Of a DNA stretch of 64,000 bases, positions 25,553 through 34,645 are shown in pieces. The translations under genes and the position numbers were made by a program. The notes beneath the pieces were generated by a model that did no database searches, had not been told where the DNA came from, and saw only the letters and a list, made by a program, of their open reading frames with translations. The stretch is from Rhodococcus jostii NBRC 16295 (GTDB taxonomy: Bacteria > Actinomycetota > Actinomycetes > Mycobacteriales > Mycobacteriaceae). The stretch covers positions 25,263 to 89,262 of the forward strand of contig NZ_BCWY01000037.1 in NCBI RefSeq assembly GCF_001894825.1, read 5' to 3'. Within the stretch, counting starts at the first letter, position 1; each line of letters opens with the position of its first letter.

Positions 25553-26839
25553 CTAGACGCGCTCGCCGAGCTCCACCGCTGCGATGGCATCTCCGACGAG
25601 CCCGGCCGCGAGCGTGTTGCCGCCGGCCGGATCGATCAGCAGGAAGCTGCCGGTGTGGCGGTTCACGGTGTAGTCGTCCGCCACGATCGGCTCGGCGACA
25701 CGCACCGAGATCTTGCCGATCTCGTTGAGTTCCAACGACTCCGGGGTGGGCTCCGACGTGAGGTCCTGCTCGTTGAACCGCTCGACGAGCGTTCCGACGA
25801 TGGCCTGCGTGGTGCGGGTGCCGTGCTTGAGAAGCAGGCGGGCACCGGGACGCAGCGGCTTCTCGGCCAGCCAGCAGACGGTGGCGTCGAACTCACCGAG
25901 CGGCTCGGGCGCGTCCGCGGGAGAGGCGATCACGTCACCGCGGGAGACGTCGACGTCGTCGGCCAGCACGAGGGTGACGCTCCGGCCGGCGTGGGCGCTG
26001 TCGAGTTCGCCGTCCGCGGTGTCGATCCGGGTAACCGTGGTGCGGACACCGGAAGGCAGGATCACGACCTCGTCGCCCGGTGCCACCTCACCGGCGGCGA
26101 CCTGTCCCGCGTACCCACGGTAGTCCGGGAACTCCGCCGTGCGAGGCCGGATCACGTACTGCACGGGGAAACGGAGACCCACCCGGTGCGGTTCGGCGTC
26201 CACCGGGATCGACTCGAGGTGCTCGATCAGGGTGGGGCCGTCGTAGTACGGGGTGTTCTCGGAGCGGACGGCCACGTTGTCGCCGTGCAGCGCGGAGACG
26301 GGGATCTCCACGACGTCCTCGGACGCCCACCCCAGCGAAGTGGTCAGGGCGTTGAACTCCCCGGAGATGTCCGCGAACACCTGGGCGGGGTTCTCGACCA
26401 GGTCGATCTTGTTGACCGCGAGCACCAGCTTCGGCACGCCGAGCAGCGCGAGCACGGCGGCGTGCTTGCGGGTCTGCGAGATGACGCCCTTGCGCGCGTC
26501 GACCAGCAAAATCACCAACTGTGCGGTGGAGGCGCCGGAGACGGTGTTGCGGGTGTACTGCACGTGGCCGGGGGTGTCCGCGAGCACGAAGGTGCGGTTG
26601 GGCGTCGCGAAGTAGCGGTACGCCACGTCGATGGTGATGCCCTGCTCACGCTCCGCGCGCAGGCCGTCGACGAGCAGGGACAGGTCAGGGGTGGACAGGC
26701 CCTTGTCGACCGACGCGCGGGTGACGGCGTCGATCTGGTCTGCGAGAACCGATTTCGTGTCGTACAGCAGACGGCCGACGAGGGTCGACTTGCCGTCGTC
26801 CACACTGCCCGCGGTGGCAAGCCTCAGAAGGTCGCTCAT
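25553..26839 (-). CDS. cysN: Sulfate adenylyltransferase GTPase subunit CysN (no APS kinase)
   Basis: 428 residues, GTPase part only: SVDDGKSTLVGRLLYD, DTPGHVQY, VNKIDLVE. It ends after the beta-barrel domains with no CysC domain, unlike the copy at 13624. It regulates and energises APS formation by the adjacent CysD. APS is then reduced directly by CysH. ATG 26839 is 2 nt after the cysD stop. Confidence 0.95.
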   Translation of the reverse strand: MSDLLRLATAGSVDDGKSTLVGRLLYDTKSVLADQIDAVTRASVDKGLSTPDLSLLVDGLRAEREQGITIDVAYRYFATPNRTFVLADTPGHVQYTRNTVSGASTAQLVILLVDARKGVISQTRKHAAVLALLGVPKLVLAVNKIDLVENPAQVFADISGEFNALTTSLGWASEDVVEIPVSALHGDNVAVRSENTPYYDGPTLIEHLESIPVDAEPHRVGLRFPVQYVIRPRTAEFPDYRGYAGQVAAGEVAPGDEVVILPSGVRTTVTRIDTADGELDSAHAGRSVTLVLADDVDVSRGDVIASPADAPEPLGEFDATVCWLAEKPLRPGARLLLKHGTRTTQAIVGTLVERFNEQDLTSEPTPESLELNEIGKISVRVAEPIVADDYTVNRHTGSFLLIDPAGGNTLAAGLVGDAIAAVELGERV

Positions 26840-26841
26840 GA

Positions 26842-27795
26842 TCAGAAATAGCCCTCTCGCTTGCGGTCTTCCATGGCCGCTTCGGAAACTCGGTCGTCGC
26901 CGCGGGTCGCGCCGCGCTCGGTCAGCCGGGACGCTGCGACCTCGGCGAGGATCGCCTCGTTGTCGCCGGCCTCGGAAAGAACTGCGCCGGTGGTCGACCC
27001 GTCGCCGACGGTGCGGTACCGCACCGACAGCCTCTGCAGGTCTTCACCCTCGGACGGTCCGCCCCACACGCCGGGGGTCATCCACATGCCGTCGCGCTGG
27101 TACACGTCGCGCTGGTGCGCGTAGTAGATGCTGGCCAGTTCGACGTCGTCACGGGCGATGTACCGCCAGATGTCGAGTTCGGTGAAGTTGCTGAGCGGGA
27201 AGACGCGGACCTGCTCACCGGGGGAGTGCTTGCCGTTGTACAGGTTCCACAGTTCGGGGCGCTGCTTCTTCGGGTCCCACTGGCCGAACGAGTTGCGGAG
27301 CGAGAAGATGCGCTCCTTGGCCCGGGCACGTTCCTCGTCGCGGCGTGCGCCACCGAAGACGGCGTCGAAACGGTTCTCGGCGATCGCGTCGAGCAGCGGA
27401 ACGGTCTGGAGCGGGTTCCGGATCCCGTCGGGACGCTCGGTGAGCCGGCCGTCGGCCAGGTAGTCCTCGACCTTCGCCACGTGCAGGCGCAGATTGTACT
27501 TGGACACGACGTGGTCGCGGAAGTCGAGGACTTCCTGCAGGTTGTGGCCGGTGTCGACGTGCAGCAGCGCGAACGGCAGCGGAGCGGGCCAGAACGCCTT
27601 GATCGCCAGGTGCAGCAGCACCGTGGAGTCCTTGCCGCCGGAGAACAGGATCACCGGGCGCTCGAACTCGCCCGCGACCTCACGGAAGATGTGGATGGCT
27701 TCCGACTCGAGGGCCTCGAGCGTGTCGAACTGCGACCCGTCCAACTGCGGCCGGACCGCGGACTCGGTGAGGGGAGTGGAGATGTCGATGGTCAT
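26842..27795 (-). CDS. cysD: Sulfate adenylyltransferase subunit CysD (reductive-module copy)
   Basis: 317 residues. Motifs SGGKDSTVLLHLAIKAF, HVDTGHNLQEVLDF, FGGARRDEERARAKERI and the ending EDRKREGYF are intact. It makes APS from sulfate and ATP with CysN. Compared with the PAPS-module CysD it has a longer N-terminus and an insertion around PGVWGGPSEGEDLQR near the C-terminus. ATG 27795 overlaps the cysH stop (ATGA). Confidence 0.94.
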   Translation of the reverse strand: MTIDISTPLTESAVRPQLDGSQFDTLEALESEAIHIFREVAGEFERPVILFSGGKDSTVLLHLAIKAFWPAPLPFALLHVDTGHNLQEVLDFRDHVVSKYNLRLHVAKVEDYLADGRLTERPDGIRNPLQTVPLLDAIAENRFDAVFGGARRDEERARAKERIFSLRNSFGQWDPKKQRPELWNLYNGKHSPGEQVRVFPLSNFTELDIWRYIARDDVELASIYYAHQRDVYQRDGMWMTPGVWGGPSEGEDLQRLSVRYRTVGDGSTTGAVLSEAGDNEAILAEVAASRLTERGATRGDDRVSEAAMEDRKREGYF

Positions 27796-28535
27796 GAGGC
27801 GTGCAACCCGCATTCTGTCTTGGCCTGACCGGCCCAGCGTCCGCTGCGCGGATCGCTGCCGGGGGCTGGCTTGCTGGTGCACGGAGCGCACCCGATGGAC
27901 GGATAGCCCTCGTCGACGAGCGGATTCACCAGAATCGAGTGCTCGTCGATGTAGGCCTGCATGTCTTCGTCGGACCACGTCGCGATCGGATTGATCTTCA
28001 CCAGACCGAAGGCGTCGTCGAACGAGATCAGTGGGGCGTTGGCGCGCGTGGGAGCCTCGACCCGCCGGATACCGGTGACCCAGGCCTTGTAGCCGGAGAG
28101 GGTCTTCTTCAGCGGGGCGACCTTCCGGAGCGCGCAGCACCGGTTGGGTTCGCGGGCGAACAGGTCCTTGCCCTCCGCCGCGTCCTGTTCTGCGACGCTC
28201 GCCTCGGCGCGCGCGTTGATGACGTTGACGCCGTACACCTGCTCGACGGCGTCACGGGTGCCGATGGTCTCCGCGAAGTGGTAGCCGGTGTCGAGGAACA
28301 GCACGTCCACGCCGGGATGAACCTGGGCGGCGAGGTGGACCAGAACGCCGTCCTGCATATTCGAGGCGACGATGTAGCTGTTCCGATACCCCGTCGCTTC
28401 GCTCGCCCCGGCCCCGAACGTGTCTTCCGTCCACTGCAGCAATTCCCGCGCGGACGCACCCTCGAGACTCGACGCCCCCTTCACGGCGAGTTCCCTCAGG
28501 TCGTCCTCGGTGACGCTGGAAAGGTCGACGCTCAT
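27792..28535 (-). CDS. cysH: APS reductase (4Fe-4S assimilatory CysH)
   Basis: 247 residues. The two Cys pairs that bind the [4Fe-4S] cluster of APS reductases are present (RCCALRKVAPLKK and GCAPCTSKP), as is the catalytic C-terminal ECGLH motif. It reduces APS to sulfite and AMP with thioredoxin. The cluster cysteines mark it as APS- rather than PAPS-specific, which fits the kinase-less CysN in the same operon. ATG 28535 overlaps the sirA stop by 4 nt. Confidence 0.95.
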   Translation of the reverse strand: MSVDLSSVTEDDLRELAVKGASSLEGASARELLQWTEDTFGAGASEATGYRNSYIVASNMQDGVLVHLAAQVHPGVDVLFLDTGYHFAETIGTRDAVEQVYGVNVINARAEASVAEQDAAEGKDLFAREPNRCCALRKVAPLKKTLSGYKAWVTGIRRVEAPTRANAPLISFDDAFGLVKINPIATWSDEDMQAYIDEHSILVNPLVDEGYPSIGCAPCTSKPAPGSDPRSGRWAGQAKTECGLHAS

Positions 28536-30253
28536 CGCAGGTCCTCCTCTTCTGCTCGGACTGTCCACTCGGCGAATCGCTCGCCCTCGTTGCGGTGCTT
28601 GACGAACTGGCGCACCACGCGCTCGATGTAGTCGCCCAGCTCCCCGCTGGTCACCTTGTGCTGGCGCAGCTTGCGGCCGAAACCGGCGTCGAGGCCGAGG
28701 CTGCCGCCCAGGTGTACCTGGAAGCCCTCGATCTGGTTGCCCGCACCGTCGTCGACGAGCATGCCCTTGAACCCGATGTCGGCGATCTGGGACCGGCCGC
28801 AGGAGTTGGGGCAGCCGTTGATGTTCACCGTGATCGGCACGTCCAGGTTGGCGTTGATGTCCGCCAGGCGCTCCTCGAGTTCCGGCGCGAGCACCTGCGA
28901 ACGCTTGCGGGTCTCGGTGAACGACAGCTTGCAGAACTCGATGCCGCTGCATGCCAGCAGGTTTCGACGCCAGTGCGATGGACGCCCGTGCAGCCCAAGG
29001 GGCTTGAGCTCGTCGATCAGCCATTCGACCTTGTCGTCCGGCACGTCGAGCACGATCAACTTCTGGTACGGGGTGAAGCGGACGCGGTCGGAACCGACGG
29101 CGGCCACCGCCTCGGCCACCTTCGTCAGGATGGTGCCTGACACCCGGCCCGCGATCGGGGAGAAGCCGATCGCGTTGAGCCCGTTACGCAGCTTCTGCAC
29201 ACCGATGTGGTCGATCGGGCGCTCCGGCTTGGCCGGTGCCGGGCCGTCGATCAGCTTCCGCTTCAGGTACTCGGTCTCGAGCACCTCGCGGAACTTCTCG
29301 ATGCCCCAGTCCTTGATCAGGAACTTCAGCCGCGCCTTGGAGCGCAGCCGGCGGTAGCCGTAGTCGCGGAAGATCGAGACCACGGCCTCCCACACGTCCG
29401 GCACCTCGTCGAGCGGCACCCAGGCGCCGACCCGTTGCGCGAGCATCGGGTTGGTGGACAGGCCGCCGCCGACCCACAGGTCCAGGCCGGGGCCGTGCTC
29501 GGGGTGGTTGACGCCGACGAACGCGACGTCGTTGATCTCGTGCACCACGTCCTGCTGGCCGGAGATGGCGGTCTTGAACTTGCGCGGCAGGTTGGAGTAC
29601 TCGGGCTTGCCGATGTAGCGGCGCACGATCTCGTCGATCGCGGGCGTGGGGTCGAGGACCTCGTCGAGGGACTCGCCGGCCAGCGGTGAACCCAGGACCA
29701 CGCGGGGGCAGTCGCCGCAGGCCTCGGTGGTCTGCAGGCCGACGGACTCGAGGCGCTTCCAGATCTCCGGGACGTTCTCGATCTCGATCCAGTGGTACTG
29801 GACGTTCTCGCGGTCCGAGAGGTCGGCGGTGTCGCGACCGAACTCGGTGGAGATGCCGCCGAGGGTGCGTAACTGCTCGACGTTCAGGGCGCCGGCGTCG
29901 CAGCGGACCCGCATCATGAAGTACTTGGCCTCGAGCAGGTCGATGTTCTCGTCACCGGTGAAGGTGCCGTCGTAACCCTGCTCGCGCTGGGTGTAGAGAC
30001 CCCACCAGCGCATGCGGCCCCGCAGGTCACCCTTGTCGATGCTGTCGAAGCCCTGCTTCGAGTAGATGTTCTCGATGCGGGCGCGAACGTTGAGCGGGTT
30101 GTCGTCCTTCTTCGCCTGCTCGTTGGCGTTGAGGGGCTCGCGGTAACCGAGGGCCCACTGGCCTTCGGCGCGTCGCCGAGCCGGCTTCGCCGTGCGCGTC
30201 CGCGCGGGTGCTGCGTCGACGGCAGCGGGGGAGGCGTCGGTGGTCGACGTCAT
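28532..30253 (-). CDS. sirA: Ferredoxin-dependent sulfite reductase SirA
   Basis: 573 residues, duplicated nitrite/sulfite reductase fold. Siroheme/[4Fe-4S] ligands are CSGIEFCKLSF and NGCPNSCGRSQIADIGF. It reduces sulfite to sulfide for cysteine synthesis. ATG 30253 has the Shine-Dalgarno CAGGAG 6 nt upstream; an upstream extension in frame lacks one. It is first structural gene of the operon sirA-cysH-cysD-cysN-cbiX, preceded by a poly-Cys leader peptide. The N-terminal 40 residues are Ala/Arg-rich and not conserved in character. Confidence 0.95.
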   Translation of the reverse strand: MTSTTDASPAAVDAAPARTRTAKPARRRAEGQWALGYREPLNANEQAKKDDNPLNVRARIENIYSKQGFDSIDKGDLRGRMRWWGLYTQREQGYDGTFTGDENIDLLEAKYFMMRVRCDAGALNVEQLRTLGGISTEFGRDTADLSDRENVQYHWIEIENVPEIWKRLESVGLQTTEACGDCPRVVLGSPLAGESLDEVLDPTPAIDEIVRRYIGKPEYSNLPRKFKTAISGQQDVVHEINDVAFVGVNHPEHGPGLDLWVGGGLSTNPMLAQRVGAWVPLDEVPDVWEAVVSIFRDYGYRRLRSKARLKFLIKDWGIEKFREVLETEYLKRKLIDGPAPAKPERPIDHIGVQKLRNGLNAIGFSPIAGRVSGTILTKVAEAVAAVGSDRVRFTPYQKLIVLDVPDDKVEWLIDELKPLGLHGRPSHWRRNLLACSGIEFCKLSFTETRKRSQVLAPELEERLADINANLDVPITVNINGCPNSCGRSQIADIGFKGMLVDDGAGNQIEGFQVHLGGSLGLDAGFGRKLRQHKVTSGELGDYIERVVRQFVKHRNEGERFAEWTVRAEEEDLR

Positions 30254-30373
30254 GGAGCACTCCTGAATCTCAAGATGCACCGGCTGAGGCCGAGGAGGAG
30301 GGCTGATCCTCGCTCGGGGCATTCGAATCCGGCCGGAAGTCGAGAAGAATGATGAACGGGCTGACAGGCTGAA
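30254..30373 (-). promoter_or_regulatory. Leader region between poly-Cys peptide and sirA
   Basis: 120 nt. The sirA Shine-Dalgarno CAGGAG (30260-30265 on the minus strand) can pair with an mRNA run CCCTCCTCCTC (30292-30302) lying about 30 nt upstream. This is an obvious candidate for ribosome-binding-site masking that leader-peptide translation could relieve or enforce. Pairing was judged by eye only. Confidence 0.5.
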
Positions 30374-30466
30374 CTACTGCGCGAGACAGGGCAGACAACA
30401 ACAGCTGCAGACACGCTTGAGATCGACGTGACGACGCGCCACAAGTCGCACTCCGGGTCCGGTCAT
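30374..30466 (-). CDS. Poly-cysteine leader peptide of the sirA operon
   Basis: 30 codons: MTGPGVRLVARRHVDLKR then VCSCCCLPCLAQ-stop, with five Cys in eight residues. It lies 120 nt upstream of sirA and starts 7 nt after CACAAT, so it should be translated from a leaderless mRNA. This matches the mycobacterial Cys-rich leader peptide upstream of sirA (Ms4527A type, as I recall), a cysteine-sensing attenuator. Below about 30 codons it escapes normal gene calling. Confidence 0.82.
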   Translation of the reverse strand: MTGPGVRLVARRHVDLKRVCSCCCLPCLAQ

Positions 30467-30473
30467 GCCGACC

Positions 30474-30479
30474 ATTGTG
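30474..30479 (-). promoter_or_regulatory. -10 element of leaderless sirA-leader transcript
   Basis: CACAAT on the minus strand, 7 nt before the ATG of the poly-Cys peptide. The first base departs from TANNNT, but the spacing equals that of the subI leader and stf0. The hemW gene reads the other way from the same intergenic region. Confidence 0.5.
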
Positions 30480-30603
30480 CCACGTCAGATCGCTCACGCA
30501 GAGCCGGGCACCGATTTCCACCATTTTTGCGGGAAATATCACGGCGAGGGCCCCGGCACGGTCGGGTGGGGAGCACAGGTCGCAGACCGTGGAGACTGGA
30601 GGG

Positions 30604-31812
30604 GTGAACGGAACGAGCAGTACCACAGTGGGTCGCGACGAGGCGGCGGCGTTCGCGCTGCCCGAACGGGCGCTGGTCGGTGTGGGGAGCCGGCCGTTCG
30701 GGATCTATGTGCACGTGCCGTTCTGTGCCACACGCTGCGGATACTGCGACTTCAACACGTACACGGCGGGCGAGCTGGGGACGTCGGCGTCGCCGCAGTC
30801 GTGGATGGAGGGGTTGCGCCGCGAACTCGATGTCGCGGCGCAGATGACGGGAGCCCCCGCAGTCGACACGGTCTTCGTCGGCGGGGGCACGCCGTCCCTT
30901 CTCGGCGGCGACGGCCTCGCGGACGTCCTGGGCGCGATCCGGTCGAGTTTCGGGCTCGCCGGCGGCGCCGAGGTGACCACCGAATCGAATCCGGAGTCCA
31001 CGTCGCCCGAGTTCTTCGACCGGCTGCGGGCCGGCGGTTTCACCCGGATCTCGCTGGGCATGCAGTCGGCGGCGCAGCACGTGCTGAAGGTGCTCGACCG
31101 CACCCACACGCCGGGACGCGCGGTCGCGGCGGCGCTGGAGGCGCGGGCCGCCGGGTTCGAGCACGTCAACCTCGACCTCATCTACGGCACGCCGGGGGAA
31201 CGGGACGAGGACCTCGACCTCTCGTTGGACGCGGTGCTCTCCGCCGGCGTCGACCACGTGTCGGCCTACGCGCTGATCGTCGAGGACGGCACCGCGCTGG
31301 CCAGGAGGGTGCGCCGCGGTGAACTGCCCGCGCCCGACGACGACGTCCTCGCGTCGCGGTACGAGCGCATCGACGCGCGGCTCGCCGAGGCTGGGCTGAC
31401 CTGGTACGAGGTGTCGAACTGGGCGCGTGACGACGCCGCCTGCCGGCACAACCTGGGCTACTGGGACGGCGGGGACTGGTGGGGCGCCGGGCCTGGCGCG
31501 CACAGCCACGTCGGTGGTGTCCGCTGGTGGAACGTCAAGCATCCGGCGCGCTACGCGGACCAGCTCGCCGCGGGGGCCCTGCCCGTCGGCGGAAGCGAGC
31601 AGCTGACCGCGGAGGACGTCCACGTCGAGCGGGTGATGCTGACGGCGCGGCTGCGCACGGGACTGCCCGTGCCGGAGTTGGACGCCGCGGAGCAGCGCGC
31701 CGCGGAGGAGGTGGTGGCCGACGGGCTGCTGGTGCGCGAGGGCGACCACCTGGTGTTGACCGACCGGGGACGGCTCCTCGCCGACGCCGTGGTCCGGACG
31801 GTGCTGCGGTAA
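30604..31812 (+). CDS. hemW: Radical SAM heme chaperone HemW
   Basis: 402 residues from GTG 30604. The radical-SAM cluster motif is CATRCGYC (Cys41, 45, 48), followed by FVGGGTPSLL, and the HemW/CPDH motif RHNLGYWDGGDWWGAGPGAHS. The N-terminal Cys one residue before the cluster found in true HemN is absent, favouring the heme chaperone over coproporphyrinogen dehydrogenase. It hands heme to respiratory enzymes. The start is uncertain, as GTG 30628 is also possible. It is divergent from the sirA operon, as Rv2388c neighbours sulfur genes in M. tuberculosis. Confidence 0.92.
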   Translation: MNGTSSTTVGRDEAAAFALPERALVGVGSRPFGIYVHVPFCATRCGYCDFNTYTAGELGTSASPQSWMEGLRRELDVAAQMTGAPAVDTVFVGGGTPSLLGGDGLADVLGAIRSSFGLAGGAEVTTESNPESTSPEFFDRLRAGGFTRISLGMQSAAQHVLKVLDRTHTPGRAVAAALEARAAGFEHVNLDLIYGTPGERDEDLDLSLDAVLSAGVDHVSAYALIVEDGTALARRVRRGELPAPDDDVLASRYERIDARLAEAGLTWYEVSNWARDDAACRHNLGYWDGGDWWGAGPGAHSHVGGVRWWNVKHPARYADQLAAGALPVGGSEQLTAEDVHVERVMLTARLRTGLPVPELDAAEQRAAEEVVADGLLVREGDHLVLTDRGRLLADAVVRTVLR

Positions 31813-31833
31813 CCGCTCAGGCGGTGGCGGTGC

Positions 31834-32151
31834 TCAGGCGGTGACGATGCCCGGCATCTCGTCGTAGTCGAACACGCGGGCGTGCAGGACCACGCGGTTC
31901 CGCAGCGCCGAGCGCACCGCCCGGTGCAGGCCGTCCTCGAGGTACAGCACCCCGTGCCACTGCACCGCGTGCGGGAACAGGTCGCCGTAGAACGTCGAGT
32001 CCTCGGACAGCAGCCGGTCGAGTTCGAGAACCTTGGTCGTCGTGACGATCTCGTCGAGCCGCACCTGCCGCGGCGGGATCTTGGACCAGTCGCGCAGCGA
32101 CAACCCGTGGTCCGGGTACGGCTTGCCGTCCATGACACCTTTGAAAATCAT
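31834..32151 (-). CDS. Conserved actinobacterial protein (Rv2375-like)
   Basis: 105 residues from ATG 32151 (MIFKGVMDGKPYPDHGL), the same length as Rv2375 of M. tuberculosis, which also lies divergent from hrcA. Recognisable features are WSKIPPRQVRLDEIVTTTK, then FYGDLFPHAVQWHGVLYLEDGLHRA. It is soluble and slightly acidic with no membrane segment. A possible small nucleic-acid or ParB/Sulfiredoxin-like motif (LEDGLHRA resembles the DGxHR pattern) can be seen, but function is unproven. Confidence 0.75.
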   Translation of the reverse strand: MIFKGVMDGKPYPDHGLSLRDWSKIPPRQVRLDEIVTTTKVLELDRLLSEDSTFYGDLFPHAVQWHGVLYLEDGLHRAVRSALRNRVVLHARVFDYDEMPGIVTA

Positions 32152-32360
32152 CGCCTCGTCATCCGCCCGTGGTCGTTGCCTCTGCTCGTCTCCGGTCACC
32201 ACAGTAAGGCCTGAACCGGTATCGGCGGCGCGGCGATTAGACTGGATCGAGCCGAGATGCGCGTGCACATGCACGGAGCTCAGGGGATGTGACGGCCGAC
32301 CCGAACGGAAGTTCGGGGACGCCGCTGCTCGTGATGATCGAGAACTGGAGGTGGATGGCG

Positions 32361-33404
32361 ATGTCGAGTACGGACGACAGACGGTTCGAGGTTCTCCGCG
32401 CCATCGTCGCCGACTACGTCTCGACCCAGGAGCCGGTGGGATCGAAAGCGCTGGTCGAGCGGCACAACCTGGGTGTTTCCAGCGCTACCGTGCGCAACGA
32501 CATGGCGTTCCTCGAGAGCGAGGGCTACATCGCCCAGCCGCACACGAGTTCCGGCCGCGTCCCCACCGACAAGGGCTACCGGCAGTTCGTCGACCGCATC
32601 GCCGACGTGAAGCCGCTGTCGACGGCGGAGCGGCGCGCGATCCTCGATTTCCTCGAGTCCGGGGTCGACCTGGACGACGTCCTCCGGCGCGGCGTGCGCC
32701 TGCTCGCGCAACTCACACGCCAGGTCGCGGTTGTGCAATATCCCACATTGTCGGCGTCGTCGGTCCGGCACCTCGAGGTGGTCGCGTTGACGCCCGCCCG
32801 CCTGCTGCTGGTGCTCATCACCGATTCGGGACGAGTGGATCAGCGCATCGTCGAACTCGGCGACGTGCTGGACGACGAGGATCTGGCGCGGCTGCGCGGG
32901 CTGCTCGGCGGCGCCCTCGACGGCAAGCGGCTGGCGGCGGCGTCCATTGCCGTGTCGGAACTCGCCGACGAGGCGCCGGAGGATCTGCGCGACGCCGTGA
33001 TCCGGTCGGCCACCGTGCTGGTGGAGACCCTCGTCGAGCACCCCGAGGAGCGACTGGTCCTCGGCGGCACGGCGAACCTGACCCGGAACGCCGCGGACTT
33101 CACGGGAATCAGCGGATTCCCCGGTTCGCTGCGCGCGGTCCTCGAGGCGCTCGAAGAGCAGGTGGTGGTGCTCAAACTGCTCGCCGCCACCCAGGACGCC
33201 GGCACCGTGACGGTGCGGATCGGTGAGGAAACACAGGTGGAGCAGATGCGCGGCACGTCCGTCATCTCCACCGGCTACGGTTCGGCAGGCACCGTGCTCG
33301 GCGGAATGGGCGTGCTCGGACCCACCCGAATGGACTATCCGGGAACAATCGCGTCGGTGGCAGCCGTTGCGAGATACATCGGACAGGTGCTCGCCGAGCG
33401 GTGA
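32361..33404 (+). CDS. hrcA: Heat-inducible transcription repressor HrcA
   Basis: 347 residues from ATG 32361 ([16 protein letters not shown]), the start that fits the mycobacterial protein; ATG 32355 is also possible. It has an N-terminal winged helix ([29 protein letters not shown]) and the C-terminal ending [22 protein letters not shown]. HrcA represses groE-type chaperone genes at CIRCE elements. Next gene is dnaJ2 after 87 bp. No CIRCE inverted repeat was recognised in the window. Confidence 0.95.
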   Translation: MSSTDDRRFEVLRAIVADYVSTQEPVGSKALVERHNLGVSSATVRNDMAFLESEGYIAQPHTSSGRVPTDKGYRQFVDRIADVKPLSTAERRAILDFLESGVDLDDVLRRGVRLLAQLTRQVAVVQYPTLSASSVRHLEVVALTPARLLLVLITDSGRVDQRIVELGDVLDDEDLARLRGLLGGALDGKRLAAASIAVSELADEAPEDLRDAVIRSATVLVETLVEHPEERLVLGGTANLTRNAADFTGISGFPGSLRAVLEALEEQVVVLKLLAATQDAGTVTVRIGEETQVEQMRGTSVISTGYGSAGTVLGGMGVLGPTRMDYPGTIASVAAVARYIGQVLAER

Positions 33405-33491
33405 CGGCCGGCCCCGGCGACAGCGCTCCCATGGGGCGAGCACACGTACCAGTGGCGAGATAACGAAGTAGAGAAGGACGAGAGACTCAAC

Positions 33492-34643
33492 GTGGCACGG
33501 GATTACTACGCAACGCTCGGCGTCGATCAGAAGGCGACCGACCAGGAGCTCAAGCGCGCGTACCGCAAGCTTGCGAGGGAACTGCATCCCGACGTGAACC
33601 CCGACGAAGCGGCGCAGGCCCGGTTCCGGGACATCTCGACGGCCTACGAGGTGCTGTCGGATCCGGAGAAGCGCCGCATCGTCGACCTCGGCGGCGACCC
33701 CCTGTCCTCGGGTGGCGGCGGCGGCGGTGCCGGCTTCGGCGGCGGTTTCGGTGGCGGACTCGGCGACGTGTTCGAGGCGTTCTTCGGCGGCGGAGGCGGC
33801 GCCGGCCGTGGTCCCCGTGGCCGCGTCCAGCCGGGCGCCGATTCCCTCCTGCGCACCAGGCTGACGTTGGCGGAGTGCGCGACCGGCGTGAGCAAGCAGG
33901 TCACCGTCGAGACGGCGATACTCTGCGACAGCTGCACGGGTTCGGGCACCAACGGCGACTCCAAGCCGGTGCGGTGTGAGACCTGTGGCGGCGCGGGTGA
34001 GGTCCAGTCGGTGCAGCGTTCGTTCCTCGGTCAGGTCATGACCTCGCGGCCCTGCCCCACCTGCCGCGGCGCCGGTGAGACGATTCCGGACCCCTGCCAC
34101 AAGTGTGGTGGCGACGGCCGCGTCCGCGCCCGCCGCGACATCACCGTGAAGGTGCCCGCAGGCGTCGGCGGCGGAATGCGGATCCGGCTCGCCGCGCAGG
34201 GCGAGGTGGGCCCCGGCGGCGGACCCGCCGGCGACCTGTACGTCGAGGTCGTCGAACAGGCGCACGAGGTGTTCGTGCGCGACGGTGAAGACCTGCACTG
34301 CACGATCCGGGTTCCGATGATCGACGCCGCCCTCGGCACCAGCGTCACGATCGACACGATCATCGACGGGCCCAAGGAAATCGCCATCGAGCCGGGAACC
34401 CAGCCGGGATCGGTCACGGTCCTGCGTGGGCACGGCATGCCGAAGCTCCGGTCCGGTATCCGCGGCGACGTGCACGCACACCTCGAGGTCGTGGTTCCGT
34501 CGCGCCTCGACCACAAGGAGGCGAAACTCCTCCGCGAACTCAAGGACCTGCGCGACCGCGACGTCGCCGAGGTCGTCTCCACCCAGTCGCAGCACAGCGG
34601 CGGATTGTTCTCACGCCTGCGTGAAGCCTTCAGCGGTCGCTGA
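33492..34643 (+). CDS. dnaJ2: Co-chaperone DnaJ (DnaJ2)
   Basis: 383 residues with all three DnaJ parts: J domain with HPD (about residues 34-36), a Gly-rich linker with long Gly runs (about 75-110), four CxxCxGxG zinc repeats ([32 protein letters not shown]) and the C-terminal substrate-binding domain. It stimulates DnaK and holds unfolded clients. The GTG start gives [10 protein letters not shown]. It follows hrcA and precedes rsmE as in M. tuberculosis. Confidence 0.95.
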   Translation: MARDYYATLGVDQKATDQELKRAYRKLARELHPDVNPDEAAQARFRDISTAYEVLSDPEKRRIVDLGGDPLSSGGGGGGAGFGGGFGGGLGDVFEAFFGGGGGAGRGPRGRVQPGADSLLRTRLTLAECATGVSKQVTVETAILCDSCTGSGTNGDSKPVRCETCGGAGEVQSVQRSFLGQVMTSRPCPTCRGAGETIPDPCHKCGGDGRVRARRDITVKVPAGVGGGMRIRLAAQGEVGPGGGPAGDLYVEVVEQAHEVFVRDGEDLHCTIRVPMIDAALGTSVTIDTIIDGPKEIAIEPGTQPGSVTVLRGHGMPKLRSGIRGDVHAHLEVVVPSRLDHKEAKLLRELKDLRDRDVAEVVSTQSQHSGGLFSRLREAFSGR

Positions 34644-34645
34644 CC

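Noticed and set aside
31817..31843. Duplicated GCTCAGGCGGT between hemW and the Rv2375-like gene
   Set aside because: Two 11-bp copies only, one within coding sequence; no hairpin or other meaning seen.
33709..33820. GGC-rich tract in dnaJ2 as a DNA repeat element
   Set aside because: It encodes the normal Gly-rich linker of DnaJ.
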